Of a stretch of DNA of 64,000 nucleotides, positions 19,918 through 27,466 are shown piece by piece. A program made the translations under genes and the position numbers. The stretch is from Microcystis wesenbergii NRERC-220 (GTDB lineage: Bacteria > Cyanobacteriota > Cyanobacteriia > Cyanobacteriales > Microcystaceae): NCBI RefSeq assembly GCF_032027425.1, contig NZ_JAVSJA010000001.1, positions 620,001 through 684,000 on the forward strand, given 5' to 3'. Within the stretch, counting starts at the first letter, position 1; each line of letters begins with the position of its first letter. A model generated the notes under the pieces. That model was not told where the DNA came from and searched no databases. It was given only the letters and a program-made list of their open reading frames with translations.

Positions 19918-20547
19918 TCACTTGGCCGCTTGAATCACCTGTAAACTGCCACCAGCGTATAATTTTTGTTGACAATCACGAAAACCGAGCGCCTGTAAAG
20001 ATTGGATCAGATCCGTATCGATAAATTGCCAAGCGGTATGGGTTTCAAATAATTGCAAAAATAGGGCCAAAGAAGGCCAAAAAAGCGGGTTAGTGGGTCG
20101 ATGAAAATCCACGAGGGCAAAAATTCCCCCCGGTCTGAGAACTCGATACACTTCTTTAAGGATTTCCTGTAACTGCTCCGGTTCCATTTCGTGGAGAGCG
20201 GTGCTAGTATGCACAAGGGCGAATTCTCCGGCACTAAAGGGCATTTTTTCGGCTAATCCCTCCACATAATGCGCTTGCGGCACCGCTAAACTAGCTCGCT
20301 CCAGGGCCCGGGGAGAGACATCTAAACCGGTACAGCGATCGGATAGGGGTACTAAATAACGGGTGGTTTGACCCGCACCACAACAGAGATCGAGGATAGG
20401 GTCATTTTTAGCGATTTTTAAACCTTCTAGGGCCAATTGCCGAAAACGGTTTTCCCCACCCACCGCTAGGGCAGCCAGACGGGAGATACCATCGTAAAGC
20501 CATTGATATTGATAACTGAGGGGACGTAAAATTGTAGCCAAGATCAA
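19918..20547 (-). CDS. Class I SAM-dependent methyltransferase (UbiE-like)
   Basis: 209 residues. Motif I is PILDLCCGAGQTTRYL near 52, motif II TGLDVSPRALERASL, and the post-motif VHTSTALHEMEPEQLQEIL followed by EVYRVLRPGGIFALVDFH. It has the Methyltransf_11 layout seen in quinone and sterol methyltransferases. The substrate is unknown. It sits alone between the YqeG gene and divergent hemH. Confidence 0.85.
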   Translation of the reverse strand: MILATILRPLSYQYQWLYDGISRLAALAVGGENRFRQLALEGLKIAKNDPILDLCCGAGQTTRYLVPLSDRCTGLDVSPRALERASLAVPQAHYVEGLAEKMPFSAGEFALVHTSTALHEMEPEQLQEILKEVYRVLRPGGIFALVDFHRPTNPLFWPSLALFLQLFETHTAWQFIDTDLIQSLQALGFRDCQQKLYAGGSLQVIQAAK

Positions 20548-20660
20548 CCTCCAAGATTTGATTAAGTTCTCTGTAGCCTGTAATTTGTTTTAACGGTTCC
20601 ACCGATATATTGTTAAACTTGGTAAAGAATCTGAAAATTTAAAAATTATCTGTTAACACT

Positions 20661-21824
20661 ATGGGTCGCGTTGGCGTTTTATTATTAAATTTGGGTGGGC
20701 CGGAGCGGTTAGAGGATGTGCGTCCTTTTCTATTTAACCTTTTTTCTGACCCAGAGATCATCCGTTTACCGATCAAAGGATTACAAAAACCGTTAGCTTG
20801 GTTAATATCGACGCTAAGAGCGAGTAAATCCAGGGAAAATTACCGTCAGATTGGTGGTGGCTCCCCTTTACTCAAGATTACGGAAGCACAGGCCACGGCA
20901 CTGCAACAACGTCTCGCGGAAATGGGGCGCGAGGTGAGCGTTTATATCGGGATGCGTTACTGGAATCCCTTCACCGAAGAGGCGATCGAGCGGATTAAAC
21001 GGGATCATATCAAAAAATTGGTTATTCTTCCCCTTTATCCCCAATTTTCCATCAGCACCAGTGGTTCCAGTTTTCGTGTACTGGAGGAAATGTGGCAGCA
21101 GGATCCCTATCTGCGTTTGACGGAATATACTCTCATCCCCTCTTGGTACGATCATCCCACTTATCTGAGCGCTATGGCGGATCTGATTGCGCGAGAATTA
21201 GAGCAGTGTCCTAATCCTGACCAAGTACATATCTTTTTTAGCGCCCATGGTGTCCCCCAAAGTTATGTGGAGGAAGCGGGAGATCCTTATCAAAGGGAAA
21301 TTGAAGAATGCACTAGGGCGATCATGCGTACGCTAAACCGACCCAATCAGTACACTTTAGCCTATCAAAGTCGCGTCGGTCCGGTGGAATGGCTAAAACC
21401 CTATACTGAAGATGCTTTAAAAGGGTTGGGAGAGCAGGGAATTAAGCATTTACTGGTCGTGCCGATTAGCTTTGTCTCGGAACATATCGAAACTCTGCAA
21501 GAAATTGATATAGAGTACCGAGAAGTGGCGGAAGAAGCGGGAATTGAACATTTTCAGCGAGTACCGGCTCTTAACACTCACCCGATGTTTATCGAATCTC
21601 TCTCCCAGTTAGTGGTCAAATCCTTAGAGGAAAAACCCACCACTTTCGAGCAAATTACCCATCCGAAAGCGAATATGAAAATGTATCCCCAGGAGCGTTG
21701 GGAATGGGGGATGACAACGGCAGCTGAGGTGTGGAATGGTCGATTAGCGATGATCGGTTTTCTGGCAATTATTATCGAATTAATTACCGGTCAAGGACCG
21801 TTACATTTTGTTGGTTTATTATAA
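20661..21824 (+). CDS. hemH: Ferrochelatase with C-terminal CAB/HLIP helix
   Basis: Inserts Fe2+ into protoporphyrin IX, the last step of protoheme synthesis at the membrane. 387 residues: N-terminal [20 protein letters not shown], catalytic histidine block [20 protein letters not shown] near 192, [13 protein letters not shown], and [16 protein letters not shown]. After a linker comes a chlorophyll a/b-binding-like helix ([20 protein letters not shown]) whose E-x-x-N-x-R motif can bind chlorophyll. This extension is the known cyanobacterial form, thought to tune heme against chlorophyll. Confidence 0.96.
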   Translation: MGRVGVLLLNLGGPERLEDVRPFLFNLFSDPEIIRLPIKGLQKPLAWLISTLRASKSRENYRQIGGGSPLLKITEAQATALQQRLAEMGREVSVYIGMRYWNPFTEEAIERIKRDHIKKLVILPLYPQFSISTSGSSFRVLEEMWQQDPYLRLTEYTLIPSWYDHPTYLSAMADLIARELEQCPNPDQVHIFFSAHGVPQSYVEEAGDPYQREIEECTRAIMRTLNRPNQYTLAYQSRVGPVEWLKPYTEDALKGLGEQGIKHLLVVPISFVSEHIETLQEIDIEYREVAEEAGIEHFQRVPALNTHPMFIESLSQLVVKSLEEKPTTFEQITHPKANMKMYPQERWEWGMTTAAEVWNGRLAMIGFLAIIIELITGQGPLHFVGLL

Positions 21825-21870
21825 CCTCGATCTTCGCTGCCATTGCTTTTGATGGTAACTACCAAAATAA

Positions 21871-21899
21871 GGTTGGGTTTAACTATATTTAACCCAACC
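21871..21899. terminator. Hairpin between convergent hemH and the 83-residue gene
   Basis: GGTTGGGTT and AACCCAACC form a 9-bp stem around an A/T-rich loop. It lies 46 bases past the hemH stop and 18 bases past the stop of the opposing gene, so it could serve both. No long T-run follows. Confidence 0.5.
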
Positions 21900-21916
21900 A
21901 TTGGCGATTTTATCTC

Positions 21917-22168
21917 TTAGGACATCATATTAGCAGAACGAACATTAACGTTAACTTCTAGCCTGCCATTGCCGAGCATATCTAACCCAGTGACGCTAAA
22001 CAGATTAGCTTTAATCCCCCTTTCCTGAAAATTAGCCTGTAATTCTTTGATGAGAACCTCTTCCACTTTCCCTTCATCATCTGCTAGAGCTTGGACGATT
22101 TTAGCGGCGAAAGAGCCAATTTTTGCGCTCAATATTTCTTCCACATTGGTAATCTCGATAATAACCAT
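21917..22168 (-). CDS. Conserved small protein of unknown function
   Basis: 83 residues starting MVIIEITNVEEILSAKIGSF and ending NVNVRSANMMS. It reads as a soluble alpha/beta domain: helices with VEEVLIKELQANFQERGI and strands ending RLEVNVNV. There is no signal or membrane segment. It is monocistronic, downstream of prfB on the same strand by 82 bases. I do not recognise the family. Confidence 0.65.
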   Translation of the reverse strand: MVIIEITNVEEILSAKIGSFAAKIVQALADDEGKVEEVLIKELQANFQERGIKANLFSVTGLDMLGNGRLEVNVNVRSANMMS

Positions 22169-22249
22169 TGATTTTTCTTCTTAGTAGAGGACAAATAGCT
22201 TAACAAGCAATAAGAACAGAATTTGCAAGAAAATAGAGCTGCTCTCATC

Positions 22250-23375
22250 TTAGGAATCAGTATAACCCGCACTGTTCCCGCCCAAACGTAAATAGGCTTC
22301 AATAAAGCTATCTAAATCCCCATTCATTACCCCGGTAACATCAGTGGTTTCCACATTACTGCGGAGATCCTTAACTAATTGATAGGGATGAAAAACATAG
22401 TTACGGATTTGATTGCCCCAAGCGGCCTCCACCATATCGCCGCGAATTTCGGCGATCGCTTGAGCCTGTTGTTCCCGAGCGATAATTAACAATTTCGCCT
22501 TTAATAAAGCTAGGGCTTTTTCTTTATTTTGTAATTGCGATCGCTCTTGGGTACAACGCACAGCGATACCTGTGGGAAGATGAACTACACGCACGGCAGT
22601 TTCCACTTTATTAACATTTTGTCCACCTTTTCCCCCCGATCTAGTGGTGGTAATTTCTAAATCTTTATCGGGAATTTCTACCCTCACCGCATCATCGCCC
22701 AAAATTGGCATCACTTCCACCCCGGCGAAACTGGTTTGACGTTTACCATTAGCATTAAAAGGGGATATTCTTACTAACCGATGGGTGCCTTTTTCTCCTT
22801 TCAGATAACCGTAAGCATAAGTTCCGGCAATTTCAATTGTCACCGATTTAATTCCCGCTTCATCTCCTTCTGATATTTCCGCTAAAGTGACTTTATAACC
22901 CTGTTTCTCGGCCCAGCGAGAATACATTCTCAGGAGCATTTCTGTCCAATCCTGGGCATCGGTTCCCCCGGCCCCCGCATTAATCGTTAAAACTGCTCCT
23001 TTTGGGTCGTAGGGACCATTTAAAAGCTGTTGCAATTCCCAATGATCGAGGTCATGCTGTAAATGAGTTAAATTGTCCGTCGCTTCTTCTAGTAAAGTTC
23101 GATCGGACTCTAATTCTAATAACTCGATAATTGCCTTGGTATCTTCTAATTGTTCACACCAACCCTGATAGGTTTCTAAAGAAGATTTACATTCGTTTAG
23201 TTCTTGCAGGGTTTTTTGAGCAGTATCGGGATTATCCCAAAAAGTGGGGACGGCTGCCACCTGTTCTAAGTCTTTAATTTTCGCCCTTAAAGTGGGTAAG
23301 TCAAAGATAGTCCTGGGTTTTACCCAGGCGCAATCCTACTATCTCGATACCTTTTTTTAGTTCCGATATTTCCAT
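22250..23375 (-). CDS. prfB: Peptide chain release factor 2, with programmed +1 frameshift
   Basis: Terminates translation at UGA and UAA. The main frame from 23302 to 22250 contains the codon-recognition motif SPF ([11 protein letters not shown]) and the peptidyl-hydrolysis motif GGQ ([13 protein letters not shown]). Upstream, an ATG at 23375 opens a 24-codon frame ([20 protein letters not shown], then QDYL) that ends CTT TGA C at 23306-23300, the classic RF2 slippery stop. Skipping one base joins it to [23 protein letters not shown] just before the slip resembles the internal Shine-Dalgarno that promotes shifting. The full product is about 374 residues, normal for RF2. When RF2 is scarce the UGA is read slowly and shifting rises, giving self-control. 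Confidence 0.95.
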
Positions 23376-23434
23376 GTTATCAGTTAAGTAAGTGGTTCTA
23401 ATTAAACGATAGATTTTGGGTTCGATCCCCCCTG

Positions 23435-23490
23435 CCCCCCTTGATAAGGGGGGTGCCGATCCCCCCTTAATCCCCCCTTAATAAGGGGGG
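23435..23490. repeat. Two CCCCCC/GGGGGG hairpins
   Basis: Two similar stem-loops at 23435-23453 and 23472-23490, each CCCCCCTT-loop-AAGGGGGG. They lie between prfB and the DUF3747 gene. They may be a duplicated repeat unit or block transcription; there is no T-run. Confidence 0.7.
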
Positions 23491-23510
23491 CATCTAACAA
23501 TTTTTAAAGG

Positions 23511-24662
23511 CTAAAATGGTACGATCGATCCGCGCAGGGGGGCAAGAGTTTGTAAAGCGTTTTCAGCCTTATCGCGACTGCTAAACGCGCCTATTTGCCA
23601 GACGCGACGACCTTGGTGGGAAGTGGGGAAAGCGTCGGGATAGAGAGAACGAACCTTAGTGCGATCGCTTTCGGTTTTAGCTTCAATTACTACTTTAAAG
23701 CCTTTGCGGCCACTATTGCTCATATTACCACTACTGGGATTAGCAGCCGGTCGATTAAAAGTAATCACATCCGATAAACTTCTCTGATTGCCTAGGTTGC
23801 GCGGCGGCGGTGGTGGTACAATTGCATTATTATTCTGAGCATTGGCTTGCCCTGAGCCAAGTCGAAGGGGAGGAGTCAGGGGAGGTAAATTAGGGGTAAC
23901 AGGGGTCTGTGGCGTAAAATTTGGCTCTGGTACTGGATTAGTGACCCCTGGCCGAGGATTGCTCTGTACTGCTGTTTCTGCAGCCGTAAAGGTATATTCT
24001 CGCACTTCGGGATTAGCAGCAGGATTAACCGGTGTTTCTGCTTTGACGGATTCTCTGGGGAGGGGTGTGGGGGGGATAGACGATTGGGTACCCGCGAGTA
24101 ATTCCGGGGGAGGATTGAAATTGGGACTATCGGCAGTTAGATAGATATGACTGAGATTTTGACTGGCTAGACTGCGTTTAGTAAAGCGCCAGCCATCGAT
24201 GAGATAAATTTGCATTAAACCGGTCCCTAAACCTTTTGTCCGTCCAATAATTACCTCCGATTGCCTGGGATTGCGGGGGGTTCCCACGAGGACTAATTCC
24301 CCGTTGCGTTGTACGATACGCAGCAGGTATTCTAAACCGTAATCTTTGCCCTGAATGCGAAGGGAATAACCGTTACTGTCGGTGGCCCGTTCACAACTGC
24401 CGGTAAAATCGAAATCGAGGAGCAGAGGCTGAACAATGGTCGGTTCTGTGCCATTTACCGCCCAACATTGGCGTTTTCCTGGGATTTGTTGCAAAATCAG
24501 TAAATCGTATTTACCGTTACCGTAGGGTCGGGCAATAGCGATAAAATCCTCTTGATTAACTTCTCGTTGTTCAAAGAGAGTCGCTTGACTAGGTGTAGTC
24601 AGGAGACAACCCCCCAGAAGTGAAAACAGTAGGGTAAATTTTAAGGATGATTTTAGATTCAT
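23511..24662 (-). CDS. Secreted DUF3747-type protein with C-terminal SPOR-like segment
   Basis: 383 residues. A signal peptide (LLFSLLGGCLLTTPSQA) is followed by a domain beginning LFEQREVNQEDFIAIARPYG and containing KRQCWAVNG and LIDGWRFTKRSLA, which I recognise as the cyanobacterial DUF3747 domain (role unknown). A proline-rich linker leads to a C-terminal block VWQIGAFSSRDKAENALQTL that looks like a SPOR-type peptidoglycan-binding repeat. The linker contains LRLGSGQA, encoded by a dispersed 26-bp repeat inserted in frame at 23845-23870. Confidence 0.75.
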   Translation of the reverse strand: MNLKSSLKFTLLFSLLGGCLLTTPSQATLFEQREVNQEDFIAIARPYGNGKYDLLILQQIPGKRQCWAVNGTEPTIVQPLLLDFDFTGSCERATDSNGYSLRIQGKDYGLEYLLRIVQRNGELVLVGTPRNPRQSEVIIGRTKGLGTGLMQIYLIDGWRFTKRSLASQNLSHIYLTADSPNFNPPPELLAGTQSSIPPTPLPRESVKAETPVNPAANPEVREYTFTAAETAVQSNPRPGVTNPVPEPNFTPQTPVTPNLPPLTPPLRLGSGQANAQNNNAIVPPPPPRNLGNQRSLSDVITFNRPAANPSSGNMSNSGRKGFKVVIEAKTESDRTKVRSLYPDAFPTSHQGRRVWQIGAFSSRDKAENALQTLAPLRGSIVPF

Positions 24663-24758
24663 AAATAGAGTGCGTTGTTATGGAGATCGTACTTGCATTT
24701 ATTTTATCGATCTAGACGCAAGCGAGAGAATTTTGTTTTCCTAGGGGAAATAGTTTTA

Positions 24759-24952
24759 AGTAGTCGTGCAAAATTAATTTCCTAGTCGAGACAGGAGACG
24801 GTCGTCAGGAGACGGTCGTCAGGAGACGGGGACTCCGGGACAGCTATCAGGGATCAGATTTGAATTTTTAGTTCACTGTTTACTGGTCACAGCAAAAAGC
24901 TTTTGGCTGACGGGTGACGGCTTGGATGTGTAATTAATTTTGCTTAGGTACT
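24759..24952. mobile_element. AGTA-ended MITE with TA duplication (copy 1, enlarged)
   Basis: Left end AGTAGTCGTGCAAAATTAAT, right end AATTAATTTTGCTTAGGTACT; flanked by TA on both sides (24757-24758, 24953-24954). The 194-bp length exceeds the 102-bp copies because the centre carries CAGGAGACGGTCGT repeats. TA duplication suggests the IS630/Tc1-mariner group. Confidence 0.8.
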
Positions 24953-25065
24953 TATGATTCAGTCGTCAGCTTTTTAGCTATCAGCCGTCAGCCATCAGGA
25001 AAGGCAATCATGCCAATTGAAAGGTCTTGGAGTCTGTCCAATTCTGCTGGATTTTTGCTAAGGAT

Positions 25066-25439
25066 TTATTTTATCTCGGAGAATAAAGCTTCTAAGTCTT
25101 GACGACCGCTAAGTAGTCGTGCAAAATTAATTTCCTAGTGAAGATAGGCAAGAGGCACTCTTGCAAGAGGCAAGAGGTGTTTAGATATGTGTAATTAATT
25201 TTGCTTAGGTACTTAACTATTCTTAAAATCTCTACTGTGTCATCAATAACTCAAGAGAAAATAATATATCCATCTAAAGGTAAACCTCTCAAGGATGGTC
25301 TAATATGACTGTAACTACGTCCTCAATTGGGAAATTGTGCTAATTGTTGACACTTTGGGGAAAATTTTATCAATAGTTTTTCCCCAGCTTCCACGTTTAA
25401 ATCTTGACTGGCTGATGGGGCAATAATATAAAGATTCAT
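25066..25439 (-). pseudogene. ParE/RelE-type toxin gene, inactivated
   Basis: The frame starts MNLYIIAPSASQDLN two bases after the antitoxin stop. It continues as KFSPKCQQLAQFPN, a TGA stop, GRSYSHIRPSLRGLPLDGYI, IFS, a second TGA, and VIDDTVEILRIV. A 102-bp MITE then interrupts it, and the tail SGRQDLEALFSEIK with its stop lies beyond. The order and the IRPSLRGLPL and VIDDTVEILRIV blocks are those of ParE-family ribonuclease or gyrase-inhibitor toxins. Two nonsense codons plus an insertion make it surely dead. Confidence 0.88.
25112..25213. mobile_element. AGTA-ended MITE with TA duplication (copy 2, inside the toxin gene)
   Basis: 102 bp with ends AGTAGTCGTGCAAAATTAAT and AATTAATTTTGCTTAGGTACT. 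Removing it with one of the flanking TA dinucleotides (25110-25111, 25214-25215) restores the toxin frame, which proves the exact ends and the 2-bp target duplication. Interior GGCAAGAGGCACTCTTGC units match other repeats here. Confidence 0.9.
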
Positions 25440-25441
25440 GA

Positions 25442-25702
25442 TTAGGATTGACGCTCTTTCTGAAATTTTTCTAAAATATTGTTGATAACCGTTTCGACCT
25501 CTAATCCTTCCCCGTTGTCTAATTCGGCTACAGCAATATCAATTTGATGACCAGTTTCTTCTCGCCATTGTAAATAATCTTCATTGATGGTGTCCAGCAA
25601 GTGTAAAGCGGTATCTATGAGCTGCTCTACATGATCAAATCTGCCACTTTTTAACTGTTCTTCGATAAATTTTTCTTGATTGGGTTTTAGTTGAATATTC
25701 AT
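25442..25702 (-). CDS. ParD-like antitoxin
   Basis: 86 residues with the ParD/CopG-type opening MNIQLKPNQEKFIEEQLKSG (short DNA-binding strand, then helices), followed by FDHVEQLIDTALHLLD and an acidic toxin-binding tail. It directly precedes the broken toxin gene with a TAATCATG junction. The family neutralises ParE toxins and represses its own promoter. Since the toxin is dead, this antitoxin is either a relic or may counter related toxins elsewhere. Confidence 0.82.
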   Translation of the reverse strand: MNIQLKPNQEKFIEEQLKSGRFDHVEQLIDTALHLLDTINEDYLQWREETGHQIDIAVAELDNGEGLEVETVINNILEKFQKERQS

Positions 25703-25873
25703 ACTAATTTTTGTCAGTTCAAGGACTAAATTATAAGCATTCTATTTTATTAGACTGCAAGGAGCAGACAGAATAGACTAAGATTATCGCTTATCTAGGG
25801 GCAGAAATAAGGTAACAATCCACAGTAGGATAGAGATTGCTAAAAATTGACTCTTGAGTAGAGTGGCAACAAG

Positions 25874-27223
25874 ATGGCGAAAGCGGCGATTATTGGATTG
25901 GGAAGATCGGGAATAGCAGCGGCAAGATGCTTAAAACGGGATGGTTGGCAGGTGACATTAAGCGATCGCTCCGATTCTCCCAGTTTACAAGCAACCAAAA
26001 CCAATCTGGAAAGGGAAGGAATTATTGTCAATCTTGGTCAAAATCTCAGTCTAGAGGCTTCGGACTTGCCCGATCTTATCGTGGTTAGCCCCGGCGTGCC
26101 TTGGGATGCCCCGATTTTAATTACCGCTAGAGAAAAAGGCATCGATACGATCGGAGAATTAGAATTAGCTTGGCGTTATCTGCAATCTTCTCCTTGGTTG
26201 GGGATTACGGGAACTAACGGCAAAACCACCACCACCGCCCTCTGTGCCGCTATTTTTCAAAAAGCGGGGTTAAATGCCCCTTCCTGCGGTAATATCGGCT
26301 ATGCTGCCTGTGAATTGGCTTTAAAAGCCGATCAATACGATTGGATTATTGCGGAGATTAGTAGTTATCAGATCGAGTCTAGTCGGGATTTATCGCCGAA
26401 AATCGGCATCTGGACAACTTTTACCCCCGATCACCTCAGTCGTCATCAAACCCTGGCAAATTATTATCAGATTAAAGCCTCTTTACTGCAAAGAAGCGAT
26501 CGCCAAATCCTCAACGGTGATGATCCCTATCTGCGTCAAATCGGTGTTAGTCAATGGCAACAAGCTTACTGGACTTCTGTGCAGGGCAAAGATGCGCTTT
26601 TGGGCGATCCTAGTCGTGGTGTTTATCTGCAAGATAACTGGATCGTGGCTTTTGGGGAGTTAATTGCCCCAGTTAATCTCCTGAAAATGGTGGGTAGTCA
26701 CAATCAGCAGAATTTGCTTATGGCTGTGGCCGCCGCTAGATTGGCAGGAATCGAGAAAAAAGCCATTACCGAAGCGATCGCCACTTTCCCCGGAGTTGCC
26801 CATCGCTTAGAGTATATTTGTACTTATAAAGGACTAGACTTTATTAATGATAGTAAAGCAACTAACTACGATGCGGCCGCAGTAGGCTTACAATCCGTCC
26901 CGAGTCCGGTGATTTTAATCGCGGGGGGAGAAGCGAAAGCAGGGGATGATCGGGCTTGGATCGCTGAAATTAAGGCAAAAGTCGCCACTGTGCTGCTTAT
27001 TGGTGACGCTGCCGCCGATTTTGCCCGTCGTTTACAGTCAGCTGGTTATCAAGATTATGAATGTGTAGAAACGATGGACAGGGCAGTTCAACGCGCAGCC
27101 GAACTAGGACTGGCAAAAGAGGCTAAAGTGGTGTTATTATCCCCCGCTTGCGCTAGTTTTGACCAATACCAAAGTTTTGAACATCGCGGCGATCACTTTC
27201 GGCAATTGTCTCTACAGTTGTAG
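25874..27223 (+). CDS. murD: UDP-N-acetylmuramoylalanine-D-glutamate ligase
   Basis: Adds D-glutamate to UDP-MurNAc-L-Ala in cytoplasmic peptidoglycan precursor synthesis. 449 residues: an N-terminal Rossmann-like domain ([13 protein letters not shown]), the central ATPase P-loop [14 protein letters not shown] at about 110-123, the Mur-ligase block [20 protein letters not shown], and the C-terminal [18 protein letters not shown] with [12 protein letters not shown]. The divergent antitoxin gene starts 172 bases upstream. No other mur genes are adjacent. Confidence 0.96.
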   Translation: MAKAAIIGLGRSGIAAARCLKRDGWQVTLSDRSDSPSLQATKTNLEREGIIVNLGQNLSLEASDLPDLIVVSPGVPWDAPILITAREKGIDTIGELELAWRYLQSSPWLGITGTNGKTTTTALCAAIFQKAGLNAPSCGNIGYAACELALKADQYDWIIAEISSYQIESSRDLSPKIGIWTTFTPDHLSRHQTLANYYQIKASLLQRSDRQILNGDDPYLRQIGVSQWQQAYWTSVQGKDALLGDPSRGVYLQDNWIVAFGELIAPVNLLKMVGSHNQQNLLMAVAAARLAGIEKKAITEAIATFPGVAHRLEYICTYKGLDFINDSKATNYDAAAVGLQSVPSPVILIAGGEAKAGDDRAWIAEIKAKVATVLLIGDAAADFARRLQSAGYQDYECVETMDRAVQRAAELGLAKEAKVVLLSPACASFDQYQSFEHRGDHFRQLSLQL

Positions 27224-27227
27224 GGAG

Positions 27228-27360
27228 ATGGGGAATAGGGAAGTGGGGGAATGGGGAAGTGGGGGAGTAGGGAAGTGGGGAATTTCAACTAAAACCCCAA
27301 CACCCTAACACCCTAAAACCCTAACACCCTAAAACCCTAACACCCCAATACCCTGAAACC
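27228..27360. repeat. Low-complexity GGGGAAGTG and CCCTAA tracts
   Basis: After murD there is a purine-rich run of GGGAAGTGGGG units (27228-27280) and then about eight AACACCCTAA/AAACCCTAA units (27293-27360). Both are simple-sequence tracts of the type seen in many gaps here. Confidence 0.8.
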
Positions 27361-27466
27361 CTGTTGCCGACAGCTAAGACGCAATTTTTGTTCCCAAAGA
27401 TACTCTTTTTTGGCTAAGTTGGGTAAAATCAGGAGGAGTTAACCAAAAAAATTAAGAGAAAAAAAC

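Noticed and set aside
27290-27360. Telomere-like CCCTAA repeats
   Set aside because: Simple-sequence tract common in gaps of this genome; no sign of a linear end.
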